NCBI GenBank assembly: GCA_907165275.2
Contig: OU015669.1
Span: 7,214,501-7,278,500, forward strand
DNA from: Zygaena filipendulae
Lineage: Eukaryota > Arthropoda > Insecta > Lepidoptera > Zygaenidae
Direction: 5' to 3'
DNA: 64,000 bases
This document shows positions 1 to 11,320 of this stretch, piece by piece (position 1 is the first letter of the stretch; each line of letters opens with the position of its first letter). The position numbers and the translations under genes were made by a program. The notes under the pieces are model-generated. The model was not told the origin of the DNA and did no database searches. It saw only the letters and a list, made by a program, of their open reading frames with translations.

Positions 1-540
1 AAACTAACGACACGTAACACTTCCTCTCGCATACTCTTACCCCTTGAAGCAACAATAAAAATTATACCAACAATAAACCTGTGGTCAACTATCCCTTAAG
101 GAACTTGCCACTGTGACCTGTCAAGCAGAACTCACAAAGACCAACTCGATCTATAATGAAATCTCAACTTTGCTGAATTATCAATAAGGATGAATTTAGG
201 TTTCATTTCAGTCAGCAGCTTAGATGTCAAAGAGACAAAATGACGTAAGTACGATTGTATAACTTCTTCGTTATGAATTTTAAAATGATACGAATATAAT
301 TCAAAATTGTCAAGAAAGATATGATTTATGTAAGATACACATATTAAGAGTTAAGCTGGAAGATAGACAACCCTTCCGTTCCGGTGCGCAGGCGCAGCCG
401 GTAATGGTTTGACAAACATCATGTTTTTATACCGGTCGAATGTCGATCTACTTGTGAAGAAATTTAATTTTCGAAGTGCAAAGTGATCAAGTAAATACGC
501 CCAGGAATTCATTCAACCACCATAACATCCCAGCACCACC
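1..540. other. Non-coding DNA, no feature recognised
   Basis: AT-rich sequence without a usable reading frame. A short CpG-richer patch lies at about 375-410. Nothing else stands out before the LINE-type tail that begins near 541. Confidence 0.6.
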
Positions 541-661
541 TGTTGCGTCAGGTTTAAACAATACCTAGTTGTTTTAATGTAATATTTACTAATAAAGTTT
601 AGTTTTTCTTGTGTGTTGTGCTGAAATAAATGTATTTTCTTCTTTCTTCTTCTTCTTCTTC
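541..661 (+). repeat. LINE-type 3' tail with (TTC)n end
   Basis: The segment ends with a block (roughly CTTGTGTGTTGTGCTGAAAT, then a TTC microsatellite) that recurs at 34,800-34,860 and, with a TTCTA tail, at 7,035-7,085. Three independent copies that end at the same conserved block followed by a simple repeat are what 5'-truncated non-LTR retrotransposons or SINEs leave behind. No coding remnant is visible here. The parent family could not be named. Confidence 0.55.
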
Positions 662-708
662 AAATAAATAATATAAAAAAAACATTTTATTACTTATAGT
701 TATAGTTA

Positions 709-850
709 TTCCCGCCCAGTGAATTTTGGAACTCCTTCGGGAACTACTTGTGCCGGTATAAAATATACTTTATGTTACTAAGGAATACTGTATTCCTATC
801 GATTAATGTTTTAAATTGGTTCAGTAGTCAAACAAGTAAACATTTATACA
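709..850 (-). repeat. Degenerate Helitron-like copy
   Basis: Read on the minus strand, it keeps the order seen in better copies: a question of effector-like phrase resembling AACCGATTT, a CTTAGTAACATA segment, then a worn CCCGCGGG stretch near 711-750. The terminal CTAG is lost. It is assigned by similarity to the copies at 14,317 and 43,087. Confidence 0.45.
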
Positions 851-851
851 T

Positions 852-1074
852 ACCTGTATAAAAGCAGAAACTGTCTGACAGATTGATCAATGCACAGCTG
901 AAACCGCTCGGTCTAGAACCATGAAATTTTCCACAAACATTCTTTAAGTGACGTAAGTCTGCACTAAGAAAGGATTTTTAAAAAAATTCGAGCCCTAAGG
1001 GTTGCAAAGTTTGTATGGAACAATTCTGCAAGAACTCTCAAATCATCGCGGGTGAAACCGCGCGGTACAGCTAG
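852..1074 (+). mobile_element. Helitron-like non-autonomous element, body type B
   Basis: It shares with the copies at 15,362, 21,061 and 55,693 the ordered blocks GATCAATGCACAGC, AAACCGCT, AAGAAAGGATTTTT and GTTGCAAAGTTTGTATGGAA. It ends in a GGGTGAAACCGCGCGG hairpin region followed by CAGCTAG, with T as the next base. A hairpin just inside a CTRR terminus followed by T is the known Helitron 3' signature. The 5' end is worn. It encodes nothing. Confidence 0.7.
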
Positions 1075-2914
1075 TCTTCTTTAGAATAATATCTAAGAGG
1101 CGCCTTGAAAAAGTCCTAAATTAAACAAGGTAAAAAAAAGTTCGAGGTTAAAAAACCAAATGACTTACCTAAACGAGGTGGAAATAAGACAGTATAGGAA
1201 CAGTTGTAAATTAAGACACGCTCCGTGAAACAGAAATGACATTTGAGTCGAATTTAAATTCGGAATAAATAAAAAACTACAATTATTTATGGCAGCAAAA
1301 AAAAAACTTTAAAAATGGGCATCGCGGAGCTGATATAGTTATTTCTAATTATTGTACTTTTCGGTGGCAGGTGTAGGGTTGAGGGTGAAATTTATACTGC
1401 CATTAGTAATTTGGCTGACGCGTTCGATTGTGAGGGGGTTACTATACTAATAATAATTGACATATGTTAGAAATGTGTTATACTATGTATATAAATAATA
1501 TTTTGACCATTTAAGATGAAGGTACTCTAATGATGAATATAAGATTTCATGTTACAAGAAATCAAATTTTCTTAGCGGGACGCTAATTTTAGCTTTCTTA
1601 TACATACCACTGCATACAATATGTATAAATCTAAACGGGCACAAATGAATAAAATATTCAAATATCTACCAACTAGTTTCCTTTTACTTGCCGCGTTTAA
1701 GACATGCTTCAGCGATTCTACATAACATTTTACGAATGCTCTTATTCGAAGCGTAACCCGAGTATTATACATTATTGTATTCCATGCAGGATTGTATCAT
1801 ACAAGTCTACATATACCTACCTACCTACTTGATGTAAATAAAAAAAAGAAACAAATTCGTTCTTTCTTTTTCTTTTATGGACTTTCGCATATAATGCATT
1901 TAATGCACTTGTATATTTACCAATATTTACCTATATTAAAGGTAACATTATGCATCGTTGACGGTGTGAAAAATTTTAAACCATATTAGTTATAAGTTTG
2001 CAAAATCTTTCTGAGAGCTCAGAGGACTCAGATTACGGCACCGCTCACTTAGAAAACCCTAGCTTTAGCGGAAAATTATTTTTTGTCCATTTAGTGGACG
2101 ACTAGCAAAGCCTAAAAAAATCATACAGTCGAATTTTATTGAGAACCTCTTTCGTTTTTGGTAGTCGGTTGAAAACTGAAGATCGCCCTTGACATTGGTA
2201 GAATGGACTCGGTCGCTCAGAGACACATTCCCAAAGAAATATTAAGGTGAATACGCGAGTAAAATCGTTAAGAACAGCTAGTATAGTAAGTAGTATACAC
2301 GAAGTAATAAATAAAGACCGTTGGACCTCACAGATATAGGTATACGTATTTATTGATATTTTAATTCGTGAACTAAATGAATTCATTTGTATCAAGTTCA
2401 ATGTTGCGTGAATAATGAGATAATTCTCAGTCCGTATAATAAATTTACAAAAAAAAACGGATATCTTTAGAGAAAACCTTAAAACGAAAAAAGGTTATAA
2501 ATATCGTTTCCGGTTCATAATAACCGTTAACTTGTTATCATTGCCTCACTATTAGTCGTGCGATCGGACTAATTAATGGGTAGGTAGGTACAAAGATGCG
2601 TGGAACAAATTCTATAAGGTTCCTTAAAACTCGAATCCAAAAAACTGTAATTTTCTTGTAAGTATTGTTTTCGAAGTCATTCCATTTTCATAGACTTGCG
2701 GACGAACAAGTATAAATAGGTAGGTAGGTAGGTATAGATAAATTTAGGTTTTTTTTTTCTTTTTCTTCACATCTATACTACGAATATAAACTTAAATAAC
2801 TATTTCCTTGACATGAATAAATAAATATATATAAAAATTAAATTAGCATACTTAACAGTGGAAATATTGCGAAATAGTTTTATTTAGGACTAATTTTCTA
2901 CTTTAAATGATCTC
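1075..2914. other. Non-coding DNA with TACC/TAGG microsatellites
   Basis: No frame resembles a protein. Visible simple repeats are TACC units at 1,815-1,830, TAGG at 2,579-2,592 and a longer TAGG run at 2,717-2,734. The frames of up to 99 codons here have no recognisable motifs and low-complexity composition, so they are treated as chance. Confidence 0.6.
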
Positions 2915-3159
2915 CTAGGTGTCACCCGCGATAATTTCGGCGTTCCCGTGGGAATTGAATGAGCAAAACCTTATAATTTCTCGACCTGAAATTCCTTCCA
3001 ATAAAACACGTTATTCCATACAAACTTTGCAACCCCTTTTCACCCCCTTAGGGGTTAAGAAATATTTGTGTAAAATTTCATGGTGTGTCTAGCAGCGGTT
3101 TTAGCTGTGCGTTGATCGAACAGTCAGTCAGTTTCTGTCTGCTATATTTATAAATAAGA
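2915..3159 (-). mobile_element. Helitron-like non-autonomous element, body type B
   Basis: On the minus strand the blocks are a GATCAACGCACAGCTAAAAC-like start, CATGAAATTTTAC, CCCCTAAGGGGGTGAAAAGG, TTGCAAAGTTTGTATGGAAT, then a CGCGGGTGACACCTAG terminus. The order matches copies at 21,061 and 55,693. The 3' CTAG is at 2,915-2,918. It has no coding capacity. Confidence 0.65.
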
Positions 3160-4275
3160 TTAATCAAAAATGATCGAAATTGATTAAGTATATTGATTAT
3201 ATTTTAATTTTTAACCCTACTATTTATAATTCCTATTTACAAGTTATTAGTTTTGTACTAACACTGCAGATAATATATACTGCAGATATGTACAACCTAT
3301 CGAGAATGGCCAAGAAACAAATATAATCGTGCAACATAATTTTCAATTCAGATTTTTTTTAACTCGCTCTTGACGGATCAAGTCAATATTTTTAATTACA
3401 ATTAATATTCATGATCGACGATTCACTTTTACATGTTTGAAGTATTTAAAAATTAGCGAGGTCGAGTGAGACAGGTTATATTCAATGTAACCTACACGCA
3501 AGCGAGAGAAAGAATCGAATATCAACAGGTGGACCAAAATCGTTAATTATTACCATTTTAAGTGCAATCAAATAAGTTATTTAGGCAATAACTCTAGAGG
3601 AAATGGTTTTAATATAAATGATGCATTACAGTATGCATGCTTTAATAGATAGAGTTAGATTTGGCTGAAAAGTAGCTTGCCTCCAAATTATTACCTAGGT
3701 ACCTAATTTAACACTGAGCGAGGCAATGCAGCTACAACTGGGCAGGAATGGCCACCCGAAGCTGAATTCATCAAACGAAGAGCTGTCTAAAATTGGTTCT
3801 TAAACAAGTGATCATAATTATGATTGCTATCAAATTCACTTAAATAATTGCGAGGGGGTTTACGAAAATAAAACCTCAAATTTTTCTTTACAGCTTGTTG
3901 AAAGGACATTTGCTTTCATAGAAGTTACTAGTAACTCAACTATAAGACCACAACAACCTTATTAGTTTAATTACTTAATAACAACCAAACGCTTGCTTCC
4001 TCAATAGCTTAAGCATCTCTCATCACGCATTAGCTTCATCTCTTATTTCCGACGTTTGCTTTTTTATTTATTTGAACTTGTTTCGCAACACTGTATAAAA
4101 CCTTTAGTAGACAGAAATTGCGCCTATTGGTAATTAGTTTTGCTTTCCTGATTATGACAGACTATAAAGCTTTGCTATTACGGGAAATTCTATTAGCTAA
4201 CTTAAGTTCCATTTAAGATCCATTTCAGGTAAGCTAATACACCAAGTATGTGAACATCAAGCGTTGCATAAAAGG
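3160..4275. other. Non-coding DNA, nothing recognised
   Basis: AT-rich sequence with scattered short homopolymers. Neither strand shows a frame with protein-like features, and no repeat shared with the rest of the window was noticed. Confidence 0.55.
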
Positions 4276-4400
4276 CTCCGGGCAGAGAGGTAGTAAAAAT
4301 AGATGATTGATAACGCGGTAAAGGTACCGTCGCGTGCTTGAGGGAGGACGACCGAGAAAGATTGTTATGGACATGTCAGGGGAGAAAGCCAAAGATAATA
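4276..4400 (+). pseudogene. Possible LINE C-terminal scrap
   Basis: One frame reads GGRPRKIVMD around 4,340-4,370, which recalls the GRPRKRWxDxI motif near the C-terminus of many lepidopteran LINE polyproteins. The match is only a few residues and the rest does not align, so this is a weak call. Confidence 0.25.
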
Positions 4401-5023
4401 ACAGCAATACCTAAATGTGACACGTAGTCAAGAGGGCAAGGTAATAACTATGGAGTATTGAAAGCGAAGAAACTTCTCTATTGATTTTTTATTTAACAAA
4501 GTACTGAATAATGGCAATAAATAAAAAAAGGCCTTAAAAGGCAAATAATTCAACAATAAATACTCGTTACACCGTACAACAAATATACAATTGTTCAATA
4601 TTTTTATTATCAAAATGGCCTTTAGCATTTAACTTGTTACCTATAGGTATTTATCGTGTCTTTGTTTACTGTTTAAAAACCCAGAATAAATAGGCACTTA
4701 ATTAGAAAATAGGCAAAATTATGGACGAACTTCTGTCGCATCCATACAAAACTGTCGTGTGCTCACCGGAGCCGACCGGTTGCACATCGCCGCTCGTTCA
4801 ATTACCATATCCACTTTCTCTGATGCGGGCTATGCGCGGGCGCAGCTAGGATGAGCACCTAGGTATTGCTGATAGCTAGTTGCACTAGAACACATAAAGT
4901 TATTCATGCCAGTTATATAAACAAAAGGTATCTACTTATACTAACTCGCTCCCACCAGGAACTAATTAGCTGGAACATATTTCTTCTTCTCAAGTATTTA
5001 TTCAACGTTGACCACAGCTCACT
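4401..5023. other. Non-coding DNA with a CpG-richer patch
   Basis: The stretch at about 4,735-4,860 is visibly richer in CG than its surroundings and could be regulatory or an old repeat. No promoter motif is strong enough to name. Confidence 0.35.
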
Positions 5024-5323
5024 ATGTTAAGTGACCGAGTGGTCGTTGATTTTCAAACACACCTAAACCTGGAACTGGCGTTCAAGTGTACGGAGAGAAA
5101 TCAATCAGACCGAAGATGTTTCGGTCGCCCTTCGTTGCCCGAAGGATATGTTGGCGACAAAATATCAGTGATCAGCAGGCACAGTGACCGACCCCGTGCG
5201 GTGTCAATTCGGTGGGGAACTTTTCGGTCGCAAACTTTACCGAACAAGCCCCTATTTTTCTCTCAGGGTGAGGCTGCCGGGACCGCATCAGCCATCATCG
5301 ATACCAGGAGGGCAATTACGTAA
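5024..5323 (+). other. GC-richer open frame, unknown
   Basis: An ATG-started frame of 99 codons lies in a stretch clearly more GC-rich than its flanks. The product has no signal peptide, membrane segment or motif I recognise. A pyrimidine-rich run ending in CTCTCAG at about 5,255-5,267 resembles a splice acceptor inside the frame, so part could be an exon. A GC-rich repeat fragment is equally possible. Confidence 0.2.
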
Positions 5324-5590
5324 CTTTTGTTGCTATTATATTTCAGTTTCAATCAAAAGAATAGTGATTTTAAGATTAATTGAATAACTTAACTTTTGTA
5401 GTATGTTTATTTTGGTTGATTGCTAGATGTTGTAGGTGTCAAAACGTGCATATTGTAATCGCAAAATCACCATGTTTTTGATTGCAACAGAATAATTATA
5501 GAAACTAAAGTTAAATAATAGCCCTTCTGGTTTTTGGAACTATATAGTAGTTTCAAAGGCGGATTTTTTATTACTTGAAGGTGGTAGCTA

Positions 5591-5705
5591 GCCAGCCGGG
5601 TCACCAGAAAGCGTCTTTCGCTATGGTTTCTTGACGATGTTTTCCTTCACCGACAGCTCAAGCTTAAAACCACGCCTTGCGATGTGTAGGTCCAACCACT
5701 ATAGC
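5591..5705 (+). repeat. Fragment of a widespread lepidopteran repeat
   Basis: The phrase GATGTTTTCCTTCACCG at about 5,633-5,650, preceded by a TGGTTTC block, is one I recall as very common in lepidopteran genomic sequence. It is probably a LINE-derived fragment. No second copy was seen in this window, so the call depends on memory of the motif. Confidence 0.4.
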
Positions 5706-6870
5706 TGTGAACGATAAGTATAAAAAGTATCATTTAAAGTACTTGAAACTGGCTTAATACAATAAATGATTTGTTACAAGTAAGGTTTAAAAACTGAAAT
5801 TTATGGTGTACAGTAAAATCTTTATTTAGTGATTCGCGGTCACCTAAGTCCTAAGTAGGTACTTATAATAAATAATTTAATGCACAATCATAAAAACCGG
5901 CGCTAAGAAACTTTCTCCACCGTCCACAGCACCGTAATCCACAACAAAATCCACTTTACGAACACAAAAAAATTCATTAAGAAGTTCCCAAAGGAATCTA
6001 GAATATCGGAATGCGGTTATAAAGCACTTGTGATGTAACATCGCCGATTTGTGAACGATTACCGTATCGTAGACGCTTAATTAATTTAATTATTGCAGGC
6101 AACCATACAATACTCTTGACGGAATTCTTCACTTAATATAATTAACAGAGGAAATTCCATACTTCCCTATCAATAAGCGATCACTTCACACCGCCGTTCG
6201 AAGAGAGCAAAGACTATGAAAGGTAAAAGTACCAAAATACTGTAACGAGAAAACGCTCTACATAAACCTGTATTATTCGTCCGATTGCAATGAAACTTTG
6301 GTGAGTTGCTGTGCGGTCCCACGAAGGCTACTGAAAAAAATCTCAGTATAATAAAAACCTTAACATTTTTTTTTGTTTTTAAAAACATTAGATATTAAAC
6401 TATAAATTACTATGTGGTTATAAAGAAAAACGATTGAACTACTACGAGTAGGTACTACATTTTGACTAAGAATTAGGTTATGAAAACATAATTAATTAGC
6501 GTTTATTTTAAACCCAATAACAAAATACCAAAATATTATTATGTACATACAGTCGCGCGGCGGAGAAATTAAAATGGCGTCAGCCGCATTGTGCTGAATG
6601 TGCTGATGATGGCGAAGTAGTCGATGACAGTCTTTTTATTTTATATTATATGTTATTATACGGAAATAATACGGAAATATTATATTATTTATTATTCTGT
6701 CTGTGTTTTATTATTATGATATGCATTTATTTATTTATTTCAGTTTATTTATAATTGTTTGTCACAAGTATTTAATATTTATGTTATATTTTATATGTAA
6801 TGCTTTTATTTTTTAAGCTATTTGTTTTTTATTTTTGTTTTTTATATGATTGTGTTTTCCTCTTCTGCTG
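5706..6870. other. Non-coding DNA, AT-rich
   Basis: No protein-like frame. The section at 6,640-6,850 is extremely AT-rich with TTTA-type runs. Confidence 0.55.
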
Positions 6871-7085
6871 TTACTCCCGTCCGTGCGTGACAACGGGCTG
6901 CCAACTGAAAACCAGCGCTAGGTGTACCCGCACCTAGCTAATGCTGAGTTGGTGACCCTTTCGGCAGAGCATGCAAGAAAACTTGGGTTTTGGTTTTAGA
7001 TTAAGTACTTCTTTAGTGTTTGTTTATTATTCTTGTGTGTTTTGCAGAAATAAATTTTATTCTATTCTATTCTATTCTATTCTAT
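6871..7085 (+). repeat. LINE-type 3' end with (TTCTA)n tail
   Basis: A GC-richer body (6,880-6,985) leads into CGGCAGAGCATGCAAGA, a phrase also present at 34,743-34,760, and then into a CTTGTGTGTTTTGCAGAAAT block before a TTCTA microsatellite at 7,058-7,084. It shares body and tail with the copy at 34,740 and the tail with 541. This is the pattern of 5'-truncated retroposons with a simple-repeat 3' end. Confidence 0.6.
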
Positions 7086-7546
7086 ACATAATTTCAAATG
7101 AGTAAATTTCATACATTTACTAACACTGACGCTTTTACCTTGATTTTTTTCCTCTTAGTCTATGTCAGGTAAAACGCTCTACATAATGAATGCAAGCAAA
7201 TCACCTAACACGTGAGTGTTGATTCAAAAAATTGTTGTTTTAGTGCGAGCCAGTTGTCTAGTGCCGTTATAGGCCACGGCAAAGCTCTAATTGTAATCAC
7301 ATTGAGTATCACTAAGATGGTCATTGACCTTGTAGTTTGGTGGTTAGGTAATATCCACTTACGAACAGAGATCGTTGGAGTAGAACCATTTATTTAAAAA
7401 ATAGACCGATCAACGAGGCAAATACAGTTGCATTAGTACCTAATAATAATAAAAATACATTTAAGAGCTGATAAATAGAAAACCAATATATTTTTTTTTA
7501 ATTAGGCAATAAAGCATTAGATCATAGATTAGTGCTAGACCTAATA

Positions 7547-7869
7547 GGGATGTTGACTACTATTGAAAATCAAAATTCTAATTAGTCCGTCAGTTAGAAA
7601 ATAAAAAAACAATAGACACGTATTTTTTTGCTTTTTTAAATAAATTAAAATATACAGAGATAAAGCGCATTAAAGTTTAGGATGAGGAGGTCGTGACGTC
7701 ACTAACCGCAAAACCGCCATACAAACTGTCAGAATAGTGACGTCACGCGAAATTTCAACTCAATATATCGCTGTTATTTTTTGATTACGTAAAAAAAGAA
7801 AAAATACGTGTCCAATATTTTTTAATAATCTACAAGACGGACTAAAAAATTAAATTAGTCAACATGCCC
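7547..7869 (+). mobile_element. MITE with GG(G/C)ATGTTGAC termini and paired CRE palindromes
   Basis: A 323-bp element found four times in the window (also 36,851, 53,467 and 55,077). Ends are GGGATGTTGAC and GTCAACATGCCC. Subterminal blocks are inverted: AATTAGTCCGTC with GACGGACTAA, and AGACACGTATTTTTT with AAAAAATACGTGTCC. Two TGACGTCA palindromes lie at 7,694-7,701 and 7,738-7,745. A TA flanks the left end, and cleaner copies are flanked by TA on both sides, suggesting a Tc1/mariner-like mobiliser. It has no coding capacity. Confidence 0.75.
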
Positions 7870-9059
7870 ATTGTAATGAGCATAATAATAAAATTATTTA
7901 CCTAACACGACTGTAAGTACTGTAACGCCAAATAGAAACAATAGCGTTGCCCCAAATAAAGGTCGTCAAAACTTGTTAAAAATATATTGGAATCTATGAT
8001 GTAGTTGATAAAAACAAAAATAATAACAGACTCGTCTGCTAAACTAAATGCAATCCTTTACAATTGATTGATTTTGATGTTATTGATGAAAATAATATTA
8101 ATTTGAGCACTAATAAAATGAATCTGTAGTTTTAACTATTAGATACGGAAGAGCAAGATCATATTTTGAAAGTGGTGAGCACTGTATTTTTCAAATTGTG
8201 TTTTGCGTGAGTCCAAATTGTGTGTGTATTGTATTCGCTTTCTAGTCTTACTTCTTTTATCTAACAAACTTAACTTATTTTATAGCATTCCGGACAAATC
8301 TTCGTCATTTTGGTTTGCTGTTTTGTAATGTATATTTGTGAAAATTTTAAATAAATAAAAAAAAAACTCTGATTTCGTAAACGGCCGTGGGGGGTCTAAA
8401 TCATATTTTTTTGGAAATGTCTCGGGTGGAAAAACAATCAAAAGTATGTATTAGCTTTAGGATAGAGTGGATAGAGCTCCTGACATTTAATAAAATTATA
8501 GGTTCCCTACAGTGAATTGCGTGAACAGCGTGAACTTCGGTATTCCCTTAGGAACTCCTAACATGACTGTGAACCAATGTTATTTATGACTTTGTTTTTC
8601 AACTGTCGGAACGTCTCCAACAAGTCTTCACTCGCATGACGTAATAAAAGTTCCCACCGTCAATGCGATATGGCGAACCATCGATGTAATATTTGTTTAT
8701 TTTACATCACACACTTGTGTATACTATTACGTTACTTAAATGACAGCATCGTTCCGCCCACTCGTGTAGGTAATATCACTCTGGGTCGACTTTGTGCAAT
8801 GTCACTTACATCTCATCATACATTGACGCTTATCGAGCCGATTTCGAAAAACTAATTCGAGGCAAGCAATCGATGTACGTTATGAGCAACGATATTTTTT
8901 GGGCTCAATAACTTTTGAGTGTTGAAGATAAAAGAGCGTCCGTTGCGAATATTTGTACAATTGAATTTTTTCCGGATATAGATCCGGACGTAGGGGCGAA
9001 CGGTCCGGAAACGCGTCTCGATCCGCTGAGAAACGATAGCTTCAGTTTACTTATGATAT
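7870..9059. other. Non-coding DNA
   Basis: No supported gene. At 8,535-8,565 there is a worn phrase resembling the CCCGCGGGAACTCC part of Helitron-like copies. At about 8,967-8,985 a short TCCGGAT/ATCCGGA palindrome sits in a GC-richer patch that runs to about 9,040. The 88-codon frame crossing this patch begins at TTG and has no recognisable domain. Confidence 0.45.
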
Positions 9060-9121
9060 TGTTCAAGGTATTTAGTTACCATATCCTCCTGTCGAATATA
9101 GGTAACTGGATATTGAACAAG
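9060..9121. repeat. Imperfect stem-loop of about 62 bases
   Basis: The arms TTGTTCA and AGTTACCATAT on the left pair with ATAT(A)GGTAACT and TGAACAA on the right, separated by an internal loop of about 8 versus 6 bases and closed by an 11-base terminal loop. The size is in the range of a miRNA precursor, but the internal loop is large. Confidence 0.35.
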
Positions 9122-10975
9122 GTTTTTCTGAAGGCTTTTTCTATGAATGTTACATCACTTGATACAGGGTGGGTTGGATAGTATTTCAATTATCAGGTTA
9201 ATAAATAATAGTTGGAAATATGATGTCTTTGGGGCCGTACAACGGACTCGCAGAAATAAGTCGTCCGATTACGAATCCATCCGCCGTTTTGATATAATTT
9301 CCTTTTAGATACTATTCTATGGTATGGGAAGAGTTGTTCTTTATTAAGTTATTTATTGTACGTAATCAGTTCATTAAAAAAAAAAGCGGAACAGCTTAGA
9401 AGACTGGACAAAATTATCGTTTTTTTATACAATAATGTTACAAAAAACACGTCATATAAATTGTGAGATCAGATTATGATCAAGTCCATGTCTTCGCTGG
9501 CAAACATTCACTTCTTTTAAATTTTTTCTTTTAAAAAAAGTTAAAAAATTGTCAAGTTTTTGAACTCCAAAACTCACACTGTACCTACGTACGTAATTAC
9601 AGTAAAAAATCGTCCTATAGTGTCTATGTACTAGTATCATATTTAAATAGATTTAGGAATTATACCTATTACCTAGTTATATTGATCATAATGTATATTT
9701 GTAACTGAATATAACAAAAAACAATTCAAATGGAAATTATTTTATTATTATAATAACTTTACGCTTGAAAAATGTCTCGAAGATTTTAGGACGACTTTCA
9801 ATCAAAAATTAACTGTCGCCTGCTTCCTGAAGGGGTTGCGTGGCAACCTCCTGCGACAATGGGGGTTAGCGCCGCGGCGCGCTCTCCTCGGAAATAGAAT
9901 CGTTATAAAAACGCCTCTTAATGAACGTAATTTCTTAATAAAAAAGGGTTACTTAAAATAAACACTGAAGTCTGGAGGTGTTATTCTAAACGGTGAATGT
10001 CTCGTTTATTTTTTTAACTCGAAACCTTGAATTTTGAACCGACCGACGTACTTGCCGTTCTTGTTGTCACTAGCAACATGTCACCACCACAATTACATCG
10101 TTTTCGTTACGAAATACAGTGTAAAAACATATTAATTTACCGTAACCAAAAATTATGGTAAGAAAAAGTTTTCATTCAAAAACTATTGAACTTTTTAACC
10201 AAAATGATGTTTCGACTCTTTCATGCAATTGACATTGATTGATGTGTAGAAAGAGAAAACACTGTTTTATGGTGAAAACGTATAATTAACAAACTCTAGA
10301 CTCTAGATAAATTAAAAATAGCTATTCTTCGTGGGTGAAACCACGGGAAACAGTCATATAAATATAGGTGGAGATAGTGTACCTATTTCACGTTTGTCTA
10401 ACTGACGTAGATAAATTAGACTTTAAGAAATTAAACTTTGAGGTCGCAACGTAAGAACAATTTTAATTTAGTTATATCACGTTTACACGAACACATGATT
10501 TGTTTGTACTTCTTTAACATATTCTATACACCTTATAAACTTTATCATTAATCATAATCACACAAAGAAACATCAATATGTAATTACAGTTTTTTTTTTT
10601 ACTTGAATGAAAAGTTCAAATAAGCTTTCCATGTGCGCGATTGGAGTCGAATAGGAATAATCAATCGGGTTCGATTCGTTTAACAGAATAAACCCGTGAC
10701 GTTTTTTGTCCGTTCTTTGGCTGTACCGAGGTATGTTAAGATGATTTATTACTTAAATATGGACGGTGTGTCTTCGGCTATTTTGGTCTCAGACTCATTC
10801 AACTGCAATGGATAATTCTACATAACATATTGCTTTGAATCCTTTTTTTCTTATTTTTTTTATTAAAGAATAAATTGTTTTCTTCACTTATTTAGGTACT
10901 ATGTAACTTCACACATACCAGACCACATCATCAAAAAGTAGGCATAAGGTGTCTGACGGAAAAATTTATACCTAA
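9122..10975. other. Non-coding DNA with a CpG patch
   Basis: No protein-like frame. A GC-rich patch at 9,828-9,895 contains the dyad GGTTGCGTGGCAACC (9,834-9,848). A short worn Helitron-like 3' end (GTGGGTGAAACCACGGG) lies at about 10,331-10,350. The rest is AT-rich. Confidence 0.5.
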
Positions 10976-11320
10976 AACGTGTTAATGAATTAAGCAAAGA
11001 CCTGATACACCCCATTAAAAAAAATTAATAATAATATGATTAAAATATAAATTATGTATAAAAAAATTATAGTTTGAAAGTTATTCAACATTAGTTTGGA
11101 GGTGACCTACATCTCTACGAAATTTTAAGCGCTACGCCCTCGCCTACTTGTCAATGATCAATTCGATTTTCTGCTACGGGCGGCGTACGCGCCAAATATT
11201 GTATTATTAATCATTTAGACATGGGCTGATGAAAATGAAAAAAATAGAACCTCTATTAATACCTATTGTGCGACCGATTCGGAAGTCGATTCTGAGCAAA
11301 CTACTTTCTAGTTTTCAGTA
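10976..11320 (+). repeat. Dispersed repeat, family H copy 1
   Basis: It aligns by eye over its full length with 61,440-61,781: both open with CGTGTTAATGAATTAA, then CCTGATACACCCC, GTTATTCAACATTA, GGAGGTGACCTA, CGCCAAATATTGTATTAT, ATCATTTAGACATGGGCTG, and close with TCGATTCTGAGCAAACTA. The two differ by many substitutions and small indels, so they are old. Terminal inverted repeats were not found and no coding sequence is present. Confidence 0.7.

Noticed and set aside
7062..7085. TTCTA run as a telomere-type repeat
   Set aside because: It is the simple-repeat tail of a LINE-type 3' end, not the TTAGG insect telomere unit.
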